DNA from: CBFHWY01 sp965659675
GTDB lineage: Bacteria; Bacteroidota; Bacteroidia; Flavobacteriales_G; Salibacteraceae
Assembly (NCBI GenBank): GCA_965659675.1
Contig: CBFHWY010000033.1
Coordinates: 1-27,456 of the forward strand
DNA length: 27,456 nucleotides
Reading direction: 5' to 3'
Under the pieces are notes generated by a model, which was given only the letters and a program-made list of their open reading frames with translations, did not search any database and was not told where the DNA came from. The position numbers were made by a program, and so were the translations under genes. Below are positions 1 through 8,577 of the stretch, piece by piece (position 1 is the first letter of the stretch; the number at the start of each line of letters is the position of its first letter).

Positions 1-1
1 A

Positions 2-658
2 CGGCATGGTAACAAAGGTGTGGTTGCTAAACTCGTACCTCAAGAAGATATGCCTTATCTTGAAGACGGAACACCAGTCGATATAGTTCTTAATCCACTT
101 GGTGTACCTTCCCGAATGAACCTTGGACAGTTATATGAAACTGCTCTTGGATGGGTTGGAAAGAACTTAGGAGTAAAATTTGAAACTCCAATTTTTGACG
201 GTGCTAGCATTAAAGAGATTGAAGCATATGTTGAGAAGGCGGGATTACCAAAATTTGGTAGAACCCAGCTGACAGATGGTGGAACAGGCGAGAAGTTCGA
301 TCAGCCAGCAACGGTTGGTGTGATCTATATGCTGAAGCTTCACCACCTTGTTGACGATAAGATGCATGCCAGATCTATTGGACCATATTCACTTATTACA
401 CAGCAACCACTGGGCGGTAAAGCTCAATTTGGTGGTCAAAGGTTTGGTGAGATGGAGGTTTGGGCACTTGAGGCATTTGGTGCTTCTAATATCCTTCAGG
501 AGATTCTTACTGTTAAGTCAGATGACGTAATGGGAAGAGCTAAGGCTTATGAGAAGATAGTTAAAGGGGAAAGTATGCCAACTCCAGGTATACCTGAATC
601 ATTTAATGTTCTCCTTCATGAGATGAGAGGATTGGGCTTGAATATAGTTCTGGACTAA
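2..658 (+). CDS. rpoB: DNA-directed RNA polymerase subunit beta, C-terminal part (5'-truncated by window edge)
   Basis: This is the last ~218 codons of the RNA polymerase beta subunit; the reading frame is open from base 2, so the gene begins outside the window. The first residues read RHGNKGVVAKLVP, the conserved block near the active centre. They are followed by EDMPYLEDGTPVDIVLNPLG and by the QPLGGKAQFGGQRFGEMEVW block, which lies in the switch 3 / clamp-connector region where beta meets beta-prime. A GTG at position 20 is internal and not a start. The gene ends with TAA and rpoC begins 33 bases later on the same strand, the usual rpoB-rpoC operon order. Identification rests on long, highly conserved motifs and is essentially certain. 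Confidence 0.98.
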   Translation, partial: RHGNKGVVAKLVPQEDMPYLEDGTPVDIVLNPLGVPSRMNLGQLYETALGWVGKNLGVKFETPIFDGASIKEIEAYVEKAGLPKFGRTQLTDGGTGEKFDQPATVGVIYMLKLHHLVDDKMHARSIGPYSLITQQPLGGKAQFGGQRFGEMEVWALEAFGASNILQEILTVKSDDVMGRAKAYEKIVKGESMPTPGIPESFNVLLHEMRGLGLNIVLD

Positions 659-691
659 TAAAAAAATCGCGTACTCGATAATTAATACAAT

Positions 692-3600
692 ATGGCTGTA
701 AGAAGAGACACACAGGTAGATAGCAACTTCAGTAAAATTACTATTAGCCTGGCCTCCCCAGAAATGATCCTTGAGAGATCGAGAGGAGAGGTTTTAAAAC
801 CTGAGACCATTAACTACCGGACCTATAAGCCGGAGCGTGATGGACTTTTCTGCGAAAGGATCTTCGGACCTGTGAAGGATTATGAATGTCATTGTGGTAA
901 ATACAAACGTATTCGCTACAAAGGGATTATTTGCGACCGATGTGGTGTTGAAGTAACAGAAAAGAAAGTGCGTCGCGAGAGAATGGGACACATTTCACTT
1001 GTTGTTCCAGTTGCTCACATCTGGTATTTCAAGTCCTTACCTAACAAGATCGGTTACCTGCTTGGTCTTCCAAGTAAGAAACTGGATTCGATCATCTATT
1101 ATGAGCGCTACGTGGTGATTCAGGCAGGAAATGCCAAGAATGCTGCTGGTGATCCGGTTGAGTATCTTGAATTCCTTACGGAAGAGGAATACCTTGATAT
1201 ACTTGACACACTTCCAAAAGACAACAACTATCTTGATGACGATGATCCGAACAAGTTCATCGCCAAGATGGGAGCTGATGCACTTTATGATCTGCTGCAG
1301 AGAGTTGACCTTGATTCACTTTCTTACCAACTAAGACATAAAGCTGCCACTGAAACTTCTCAGCAAAGAAAGAATGAGGCTCTTAAGCGTCTTCAAGTTG
1401 TTGAGGCTTTCCGTGAGGCAAATGGTCATGTTGAAAATCGTCCGGAATGGATGATCGTTAAAGTGGTGCCCGTAATTCCACCTGAATTGCGTCCACTTGT
1501 TCCGCTAGATGGCGGTCGTTTTGCGACATCTGATTTAAATGACCTATATAGAAGGGTTATTATCAGAAACAATCGACTCAAGAAACTTCTTGAGATCAAA
1601 GCTCCTGAAGTGATCCTTAGAAACGAGAAGCGTATGCTTCAGGAAGCGGTGGATAGCTTATTCGATAACTCAAGAAAGTCAAGTGCGGTTAAAACAGAAT
1701 CTAACCGGGCATTGAAATCTTTGAGTGACTCACTTAAAGGAAAACAAGGTCGATTCCGTCAGAACCTTCTTGGTAAGCGTGTTGACTATTCAGCGCGTTC
1801 GGTGATTGTTGTAGGTCCAGAGCTGAAGCTTCACGAGTGTGGGCTGCCGAAGTCAATGGCTGCGGAGCTTTACAAACCATTCATCATCCGTAAGATGATC
1901 GAAAGAGGAATTGTAAAGACAGTGAAGTCTGCGAAGAAGATCGTTGACAGAAAAGAACCTGTCGTTTGGGATATACTGGAGAATGTATTGAAAGGGCATC
2001 CAGTGCTACTCAACAGGGCACCAACCCTTCACAGATTAGGTATTCAGGCATTCCAGCCAAAACTGGTAGAAGGAAAAGCCATTCAACTCCACCCATTGGT
2101 GTGTACGGCATTCAACGCCGACTTCGATGGTGACCAGATGGCTGTGCACCTTCCACTAGGAAATGCAGCGATACTCGAGGCGCAATTGTTGATGCTCGCA
2201 TCTCATAACATCCTTAACCCTGCAAACGGTGCTCCTATCGCAGTACCTTCTCAGGATATGGTTCTTGGACTGTATTATATCACTAAAGGAAGAAGAACAG
2301 ATGACACCCGCAAGGTGCAGGGTGAAGACAGTATCTTTTACTCTCCAGAAGAGGTGATCATTGCGCACAATGAGAAGAAACTTGAGCTTCACGCGTGGAT
2401 AAAAGTTCGTGTTGAGGTTATTGAAAATGGTGAGCGTGTTCACAAGGTGATCGAAACAACTTGTGGTAGAATCATCTTCAACCAGGTGGTTCCAGAAGAG
2501 GTAGGTTTTGTGAATGAGATCCTTACCAAGAAGTCATTAAGAGACATTATTGGGTATGTATTGAAGATCACAGGGTTTAAGCGTACAGCTCAATTCCTTG
2601 ATGAGATCAAGTCTCTAGGATTCTATATGGCATTTAAAGGTGGATTGTCCTTCAACATTGAGGATGTAATTATTCCACCAGAAAAGGACAAACTACTCGC
2701 TGATGCTGCTGCAGAGGTTGAGAATGTGATGATGAACTACAACATGGGTCTGATCACAAATAACGAGCGTTATAATCAGATCATTGATATCTGGACACAT
2801 ACGAATTCTAAGTTGACTCACACATTGATGAATCGACTTAAGAATGACAACCAGGGATTCAACTCGATCTTCATGATGTTCGACTCTGGTGCTCGTGGTT
2901 CTAAGGAGCAGATTCGTCAGCTCTCAGGTATGAGGGGTCTGATGGCTAAGCCGAGGAAGTCTGGTGCTGTATCAAGTGGTGGTGAAATTATTGAGAATCC
3001 AATTCTCTCTAACTTTAAGGAAGGTCTATCTATCCTTGAGTACTTTATCTCTACTCACGGTGCGAGAAAAGGTCTTGCAGATACTGCACTTAAAACAGCA
3101 GATGCGGGTTACCTCACACGTCGTTTGGTGGATGTAGCACAAGATGTTGTGATCACTGAACCAGATTGTGGAACACTTCGTGGACTTACAGCTACAGCTC
3201 TCAAGAAGAATGAAGATGTGGTTGAGCCGTTATTCGATAGAATTTTGGGACGTACTACCGTTGAGGATGTTCGTCATCCAGATACCAATGAAATCATCAT
3301 TGAAAGTGGTAAAGAGATCACTGAGGATCTGGCTAAAGCGATCGAAGCTGCTGGAGTGGAAGAGGTAGAGATCAGATCTGTACTTACCTGTGAAAGCAAG
3401 CGCGGAGTATGTGCAAGCTGCTATGGACGAAACCTTGCTTCTGGTAAGGCCGTTCAGAAGGGTGAAGCAGTAGGTGTTATCGCAGCACAGTCTATTGGTG
3501 AACCAGGAACTCAGCTTACACTGCGTACATTCCACGTTGGGGGTACTGCTTCTAACATCGCTTCAGAATCTAAGATCGAAGCGAAAGTTGACGGTAAACT

Positions 3601-5014
3601 TGAGATCGATGAATTGAAGACCGTTACTCGTGTAAGCGAAAATGGAGATAAGATCGAGGTGGTGATCGGACGTTCTGCTGAGTTGAGATTGATCGACGCT
3701 GATGGAAATGTGAAGATGACCAACAACATTCCTTACGGATCAGAAATTCACGTTAAGCCTAATGCTAAGGTGAAGAAAGGTGATCTGATCTGTGCATGGG
3801 ATCCATATAACGCCGTGATTCTATCTGAATTTGCCGGTAAGGTCGAGTTTGAAAACATTGAAAAAGGAATTACCTATAAGGAAGAATCTGATGAGCAGAC
3901 AGGCTTCACCGAGAAAGTGATCGTGGAAACGAGGGACAAGAAAAAGAACCCTACTATCCACGTTACTAAAAAAGGTGAAGCAGTTAGATCTTACAGTATT
4001 CCAGTAGGTGCTCACGTTATTGTTGACGATGGCGATAGCATCAAGGAAGGTAAGATCCTTGTTAAGATCCCTAGAACCTCAGGTAAAACTGGTGATATCA
4101 CGGGTGGTCTTCCAAGGGTTACGGAACTTTTTGAAGCAAGGAATCCTTCAAATCCGTCTGTAGTTAGTGCTATTGATGGTATTGTTTCATTCGGCAAGAT
4201 CAAGCGTGGAAATCGTGAGATCATCGTTGAAGCAAGAACAGGAGAGATCAAGAAATATCTTGTTCCGCTTTCTAAGCATATCCTTGTTCAGGAAAATGAT
4301 TTCATAAAAGCAGGTGCTTCACTTTCTGATGGTGCGATTAGTCCAGGTGATATTCTAAGTATCATGGGACCAACCGCTGTTCAGGAGTATATCGTGAATG
4401 AGATTCAGGAGGTTTACCGACTGCAGGGTGTGAAGATCAACGACAAGCACTTTGAAGTGATCGTTCGTCAGATGATGAGAAAAGTTGTGATCAAAGATTC
4501 AGGGGATACTAAATTCCTTGAGAAACAGATCGTAAATAAGAGCGACTTCACTGAAGAGAATGATTGGATATTCGGAAGAAAATTCGTTGAAGATCCAGGA
4601 GACTCTGAGTCAGTGAAGGAAGGTCAGATCATTAGTGCAAGAAAACTTCGCGATGAGAATTCTGTACTAGAGAGAAAAGATCTTAAGCCGATCACTGCTC
4701 GCGATGCAAAAACTGCGACTTCTGAACCTGTTTTACAAGGTATCACAAGAGCCTCATTGCAGACCGATAGCTTTATCTCTGCTGCTTCATTCCAGGAAAC
4801 CACTAAGGTTCTTAATGAAGCTGCTGTAAGAGGTAAGGTAGATCACCTGCTCGGATTGAAGGAGAATGTGATCGTAGGACATAAAGTTCCGGCAGGAACA
4901 GGTATGAGAGAATTTGACAAACTACTGGTAGGCTCCAAAGAGGAGTATGAGGCTCTAATGCGAAATGCAGAAGAGACAGAAGTAGAAGACGTCGAAGAGA
5001 AAGTTGAAAACTAA
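692..5014 (+). CDS. rpoC: DNA-directed RNA polymerase subunit beta'
   Basis: This is a complete beta-prime subunit of 1440 residues, within the usual length range for Bacteroidota. An N-terminal zinc ribbon is visible (Cys66, Cys68, Cys81, Cys84). The catalytic Mg-binding motif NADFDGD occupies residues 475-481, with Asp477, Asp479 and Asp481 as the metal ligands. The second zinc site uses Cys826, Cys900, Cys907 and Cys910. The bridge-helix/trigger-loop region (GTQLTLRTFHVGGTAS) follows. The ATG at 692 gives MAVRRDTQVDSNFSKITISL, a standard family N-terminus. The C-terminus is acidic, as often seen in this phylum. It is co-transcribed with rpoB and followed by a rho-independent terminator. 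Confidence 0.99.
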   Translation: MAVRRDTQVDSNFSKITISLASPEMILERSRGEVLKPETINYRTYKPERDGLFCERIFGPVKDYECHCGKYKRIRYKGIICDRCGVEVTEKKVRRERMGHISLVVPVAHIWYFKSLPNKIGYLLGLPSKKLDSIIYYERYVVIQAGNAKNAAGDPVEYLEFLTEEEYLDILDTLPKDNNYLDDDDPNKFIAKMGADALYDLLQRVDLDSLSYQLRHKAATETSQQRKNEALKRLQVVEAFREANGHVENRPEWMIVKVVPVIPPELRPLVPLDGGRFATSDLNDLYRRVIIRNNRLKKLLEIKAPEVILRNEKRMLQEAVDSLFDNSRKSSAVKTESNRALKSLSDSLKGKQGRFRQNLLGKRVDYSARSVIVVGPELKLHECGLPKSMAAELYKPFIIRKMIERGIVKTVKSAKKIVDRKEPVVWDILENVLKGHPVLLNRAPTLHRLGIQAFQPKLVEGKAIQLHPLVCTAFNADFDGDQMAVHLPLGNAAILEAQLLMLASHNILNPANGAPIAVPSQDMVLGLYYITKGRRTDDTRKVQGEDSIFYSPEEVIIAHNEKKLELHAWIKVRVEVIENGERVHKVIETTCGRIIFNQVVPEEVGFVNEILTKKSLRDIIGYVLKITGFKRTAQFLDEIKSLGFYMAFKGGLSFNIEDVIIPPEKDKLLADAAAEVENVMMNYNMGLITNNERYNQIIDIWTHTNSKLTHTLMNRLKNDNQGFNSIFMMFDSGARGSKEQIRQLSGMRGLMAKPRKSGAVSSGGEIIENPILSNFKEGLSILEYFISTHGARKGLADTALKTADAGYLTRRLVDVAQDVVITEPDCGTLRGLTATALKKNEDVVEPLFDRILGRTTVEDVRHPDTNEIIIESGKEITEDLAKAIEAAGVEEVEIRSVLTCESKRGVCASCYGRNLASGKAVQKGEAVGVIAAQSIGEPGTQLTLRTFHVGGTASNIASESKIEAKVDGKLEIDELKTVTRVSENGDKIEVVIGRSAELRLIDADGNVKMTNNIPYGSEIHVKPNAKVKKGDLICAWDPYNAVILSEFAGKVEFENIEKGITYKEESDEQTGFTEKVIVETRDKKKNPTIHVTKKGEAVRSYSIPVGAHVIVDDGDSIKEGKILVKIPRTSGKTGDITGGLPRVTELFEARNPSNPSVVSAIDGIVSFGKIKRGNREIIVEARTGEIKKYLVPLSKHILVQENDFIKAGASLSDGAISPGDILSIMGPTAVQEYIVNEIQEVYRLQGVKINDKHFEVIVRQMMRKVVIKDSGDTKFLEKQIVNKSDFTEENDWIFGRKFVEDPGDSESVKEGQIISARKLRDENSVLERKDLKPITARDAKTATSEPVLQGITRASLQTDSFISAASFQETTKVLNEAAVRGKVDHLLGLKENVIVGHKVPAGTGMREFDKLLVGSKEEYEALMRNAEETEVEDVEEKVEN

Positions 5015-5022
5015 GAATTCAG

Positions 5023-5048
5023 GGGCACCCATTGTGGTGCCCTTTTTT
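5023..5048 (+). terminator. Rho-independent terminator after rpoC
   Basis: A perfect 7-bp stem pairs GGGCACC (5023-5029) with GGTGCCC (5036-5042) across a 6-base loop, followed at once by six T residues (5043-5048). It begins 9 bases after the rpoC stop, as expected for the end of the rpoBC operon. The T-run ends only 4 bases before the ATG of the next gene, so that gene must be reached by read-through or from a promoter inside the 3' end of rpoC. Confidence 0.9.
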
Positions 5049-5052
5049 ATTT

Positions 5053-5370
5053 ATGGAAGAGAATAAGCCAAAAGAAGGACAGATCAATATAGAGCTGAGT
5101 GAGGATGTAGCCGAAGGGCAGTATGCCAACCTTGCGATCATTACACATTCTAACTCTGAGTTCGTGATCGACTATGTGAAGATCATGCCTGGCACTCCAA
5201 AAGCCAAGGTGAAGTCAAGGGTGATACTCACCCCACAGCATGCGAAACGTTTGCTTAAAGCACTCAATGATAACATTGAAAAGTACGAGGCCCAGCACGG
5301 CCCGATCCAGGATATAGATCCACCACAAGCCTTTCCAATGAACTTTGGTGGTCCTACTGGTGAAGCTTAA
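5053..5370 (+). CDS. DUF3467 domain protein
   Basis: This is a small acidic protein of 105 residues belonging to the DUF3467 family, whose biochemical role is unknown. It has no signal peptide or membrane segment. Almost all of it is the family domain, including EGQYANLAIITHSNSEFVID, then the KSRVILTPQHAKRLLKALND block. I choose the ATG at 5053 over an in-frame TTG at 5032 because the TTG lies inside the loop of the rpoC terminator and would add only WCPFLF-type hydrophobic residues. There is no Shine-Dalgarno sequence. From memory, DUF3467 genes often follow rpoC in this phylum, which suggests a link to transcription, but that is inference. The stop codon overlaps the stop of the convergent patatin gene. 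Confidence 0.9.
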   Translation: MEENKPKEGQINIELSEDVAEGQYANLAIITHSNSEFVIDYVKIMPGTPKAKVKSRVILTPQHAKRLLKALNDNIEKYEAQHGPIQDIDPPQAFPMNFGGPTGEA

Positions 5371-7673
5371 TCTATTATTGCTCTTCTGTTAAACAGCGTA
5401 TAGCCAAATTGAAAGATGAAGGTAAAAGGCCTTCTTTCAATCACCGGGATCTCCGGATTATTAAAGTAGTAGTTAGCCGAAACACTGAGTGGTCCTAATG
5501 GACTCTGATAAACGATGCTTGTGCTGGCCAGTGTGAATCGGCGTTCGAAGTTCCTGACCACTTCAAAACGATCATCTTCTATGCGATTTAACCTTGCATA
5601 AGGCTGAAAGATGTATCCCTCAAGCCTCCAGTCAAAGCGGTTATTGATGTCGATGATGAATCGATGGCCAGCAGCGATGTATTGAAATGCTCGGAATGAC
5701 TCTAAAAAGAGCGTTTTACTTTCAGGGATTGGTGAAAAATCATTTAAGCGCAAACTGGTAGCGGTGTAATTTGAGAATCTATCCAAAGTGGAAAAATGAC
5801 CGGACACCAGATACCCAAAACGAACGATTCCTCTTTGCTTGTAATACTGTTCTAGATCAAAATGCAAGTCGATCCACTCATGTGTGTTCTCAGAGATTGG
5901 ATTTGAGGAGGTTGTTCCAGGTCTGAATGTTTCATCGCCAAAGCTATACCTAAAGCTAAACTGAAGTCGTTGACCCTGATTAGCAAATTGTTTGAAATTC
6001 AAAGTATTCAACTCGTACTTAATTGAAGTTGACCAAAGACTCAGTTCGGTTCTGTCAGGAATATCGCTGCTCCCAAAATCAGCGGTTTGATAGTAATCAT
6101 CAAATAGCTGTCCGCCCAAAGCTCCAATCTTAATTAGGCTATTACTGCTCGTGGATTTCCAAAGATCGACCCCATAAACGTTCTCATTCTGGATCAAATA
6201 GGATGGCCTATCCAATTCAAAGAAAGCAGATAGGGATCGGAAGTAGTTAAAGCGGTTTAGGAGATAATAAGGTTGAATGCTGAAGCCTCCCCAATTGGAA
6301 ACGTCTACTCTGGCTTTTATGGATGCGGAGTTGTAGAACTTTCCGAAATAGGTATTCGCGATTAGTGAATAAGATAGATTTCTCCAGAGTTTGTAGCGTA
6401 AGCCTACATAACCAGTATTTATGGGGCTCGAAGAAAGAACACCACCAAATTCAACATCAAAGCTCTTAGAGCGCTTCACCCTCATGTCTATATTGAATGC
6501 CGAATCGATGCTATCGTAATTGGCAGATGGAAAGAGGTAATCTACCTTATCATCAAATAGCAGTCGATAAAAGTTTGTTCTGAACTGTTCTGGGTTTAAT
6601 GCTCCTTGATGGTGTCTATTCATCACTTTTCTGGCATAGCGAGATTGGCCTTTTTTTAGCTGTACAGGCCTGACCTCTTTGAATTTCAGAACCGGCTTTT
6701 CCTGATTAAAATTATTTCGTTCAGCTGCCAGCACTGCCTCATCTTTGGTAAAAGGGATCAGAGCTTTTAGGTCCTTTATCTTTCTCATCGTCGCTACATA
6801 TCCGCTATCTGGCAGATCATCGAGCTCATCAAAGGAGAATGTGCCAACATTAACCTTCGGTTCAATGAGTACTCCACAAGCCGTATCTACAGAGTAGTCA
6901 GATTTACTGATCATCATATTTCTGAGAATACTGATCACATCGTTCTCTTCAGGCGGTTCTTCATTGCTAGAAACATTAGATCCGATAACATAATCTGGAG
7001 CAAACTCTTTTTTCATTACGTCTGCGGGAAAGTTATTGTAGAGTCCACCATCGAAATAAACCTTATCATCAATGCTCAAGGGCTCAAAGTAAAATGGGTA
7101 GGTCATGCTTGCTCGCACAGCTTCTGAGAGTTTAGCATTTTTGAAGACAACGGCTTGTTTTTTCTCTATATCGCTGGCAACACAGCGAAAGGGTATCATG
7201 AGACTGTCGAAATTATTATTAGAGATCGCTTCCGCCTGGGCAAAGAGGAACATAAGCTCCATGTCAACAGCTTTAGGTCCTACAATGCTCGTTGGAAGGG
7301 TAGTTTTCTTAAGTTCCTTGGGGTCGAATGGAATACTGATCCATGAAGCATTCTCTTCATTGTTTTTGAAGTAGTAATTGTAATTGGGGTCAATGAGCCC
7401 AGCAATCACATCCTGCATGCTCTTAGAAAGAAAGATCTCTTTGATCTGCGCCGGTGTATAACCCGAAGCATAAAGGCCTCCGATGATCGCACCTGATGAT
7501 GTGCCCGTGATGTAGTCAATAGGAATATTGTTCTCCTCAAGGGCTTCAAGAACCCCAATATGGGCAATTCCCTTTGCTCCCCCACCACTCAAAACCAGTC
7601 CAACCTTTTGTGCTGAAAGCAAGTGAACAGCGAGCAATAGGCTACAGATAAGAACAAGGCGTTTAGTGAACAA
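5367..7673 (-). CDS. Patatin-like phospholipase with C-terminal POTRA and outer-membrane beta-barrel (PlpD / type Vd-like)
   Basis: This 768-residue exported protein has a signal peptide of about 21 residues ending LLSAQ. A patatin domain spans about 23-230, with the glycine-rich oxyanion motif GGGAKG, the GTSSG nucleophile elbow (Ser59) and the DGG motif (Asp207), so the Ser-Asp dyad is intact. A POTRA-like segment lies near 330-400. From about 410 to the end there are alternating beta strands with many aromatics, finishing in a BamA/TamA-like barrel. This order matches type Vd proteins such as PlpD, predicting a lipid acyl hydrolase tethered to or passed across the outer membrane. The start is TTG at 7673, because the signal peptide depends on it and the next in-frame Met is far inside the catalytic domain. 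An AAGGA sequence lies just upstream. It begins 11 bases after the BtuF-like gene ends, so co-transcription is likely. Confidence 0.9.
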   Translation of the reverse strand: MFTKRLVLICSLLLAVHLLSAQKVGLVLSGGGAKGIAHIGVLEALEENNIPIDYITGTSSGAIIGGLYASGYTPAQIKEIFLSKSMQDVIAGLIDPNYNYYFKNNEENASWISIPFDPKELKKTTLPTSIVGPKAVDMELMFLFAQAEAISNNNFDSLMIPFRCVASDIEKKQAVVFKNAKLSEAVRASMTYPFYFEPLSIDDKVYFDGGLYNNFPADVMKKEFAPDYVIGSNVSSNEEPPEENDVISILRNMMISKSDYSVDTACGVLIEPKVNVGTFSFDELDDLPDSGYVATMRKIKDLKALIPFTKDEAVLAAERNNFNQEKPVLKFKEVRPVQLKKGQSRYARKVMNRHHQGALNPEQFRTNFYRLLFDDKVDYLFPSANYDSIDSAFNIDMRVKRSKSFDVEFGGVLSSSPINTGYVGLRYKLWRNLSYSLIANTYFGKFYNSASIKARVDVSNWGGFSIQPYYLLNRFNYFRSLSAFFELDRPSYLIQNENVYGVDLWKSTSSNSLIKIGALGGQLFDDYYQTADFGSSDIPDRTELSLWSTSIKYELNTLNFKQFANQGQRLQFSFRYSFGDETFRPGTTSSNPISENTHEWIDLHFDLEQYYKQRGIVRFGYLVSGHFSTLDRFSNYTATSLRLNDFSPIPESKTLFLESFRAFQYIAAGHRFIIDINNRFDWRLEGYIFQPYARLNRIEDDRFEVVRNFERRFTLASTSIVYQSPLGPLSVSANYYFNNPEIPVIERRPFTFIFQFGYTLFNRRAIID

Positions 7674-7684
7674 TTTCCTTAAAA

Positions 7685-8476
7685 TTAGGATGTTTCCGAT
7701 GGAAACAAATTAAGGAAATATTCTGCGCTATATACCATTCTGCTTCCGTACCAGGAAAACATTTCTCCATCTACCAACAATATCTTAGAGTCAGGGAAGC
7801 GTTTCTGAAATTCCTTCTGCTGTTTTTTCTTGAACGGATAGGGTTCACTGGATAGTAAAAGGTAGTCGGGCTGGATGCTTTCAATCTGCTCTTCTGTGAT
7901 CTCTGGGTATCTGTCAGCCTCAAATTCAAGTGGATTTTTCAGGCCGAGTTTTCTTATCATAAAGCCAATGAAAGTATCACCTGAAACAGACATCATCGGT
8001 TCTTTCCAGATGAGGTAAAGCGCGCTCGGCGGTTCGTCACTAAAGATGGGCAGCTTGCGAAATCCTTCATTGATCTCTGAGATCAATTTTTCGGTTCGCA
8101 TTAGCTTTTTACACAATTCGCCAATACTTCGCATCATGGAAATGCTCTGGTCGTAGTTCACAATATCGCTGATCCAAACTGGATACTCCTCCGCAAGACT
8201 CAGCAGATCTTCTTTGCGGTTCTCTTCTTTATTACCGAGAATAAAGTCGGGATTGAGGGCCCTTATTTTTTCTATTGAAAGGTCCTTTGTTCCGCCAACC
8301 CGCTGTTTTTGTTTTCTTAAATGTGGGGGGTGAACACAAAAGTTGGTGATTCCAACGATTTGATCTTCCAATCCAATATCAACCAGAAATTCAGTTTGAG
8401 ATGGCACAAGTGAGACGATTCGCTGCGGACAGTCTGGCACTTCGATATTTCTTCCTAATTGATCAGTTATGAGCAT
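7685..8476 (-). CDS. Helical-backbone metal receptor / BtuF-like substrate-binding protein lacking a signal peptide
   Basis: This 263-residue protein has the fold signature of class III (BtuF/TroA-type) substrate-binding proteins. It opens with a beta-hairpin (DQLGRNIEVPDCPQRIVSLV), followed by PSQTEFLVDIGL, then the NPDFILGNKEEN block typical of cobalamin- or metal-chelate binders. Such proteins are normally periplasmic or lipid-anchored partners of BtuCD-like ABC importers. Here the ATG start leads directly into the mature domain, with no signal peptide or lipobox, and no permease or ATPase gene of this type lies nearby. It may act in the cytosol or be exported by an unrecognised route. The ligand cannot be read from sequence; corrinoid or iron chelate are both possible. 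It sits between the CBS-like gene (101-base gap) and the patatin gene. Confidence 0.8.
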   Translation of the reverse strand: MLITDQLGRNIEVPDCPQRIVSLVPSQTEFLVDIGLEDQIVGITNFCVHPPHLRKQKQRVGGTKDLSIEKIRALNPDFILGNKEENRKEDLLSLAEEYPVWISDIVNYDQSISMMRSIGELCKKLMRTEKLISEINEGFRKLPIFSDEPPSALYLIWKEPMMSVSGDTFIGFMIRKLGLKNPLEFEADRYPEITEEQIESIQPDYLLLSSEPYPFKKKQQKEFQKRFPDSKILLVDGEMFSWYGSRMVYSAEYFLNLFPSETS

Positions 8477-8577
8477 CGAGGATAGCTCTTTGAGTCAAAT
8501 TTGGTGATAATTAAGCAAAAAACATAACCCGCAGGAAAGGCTTGAGCGAGGAGAATGAGCAAATGGAGACGGTGAGC

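Noticed and set aside
8477..8577. 101-base gap between the BtuF-like and CBS-like genes, checked for a small gene, terminator or promoter
   Set aside because: I see no hairpin with a T-run, no TTTG / TAnnTTTG pair at proper spacing, and no credible short gene.
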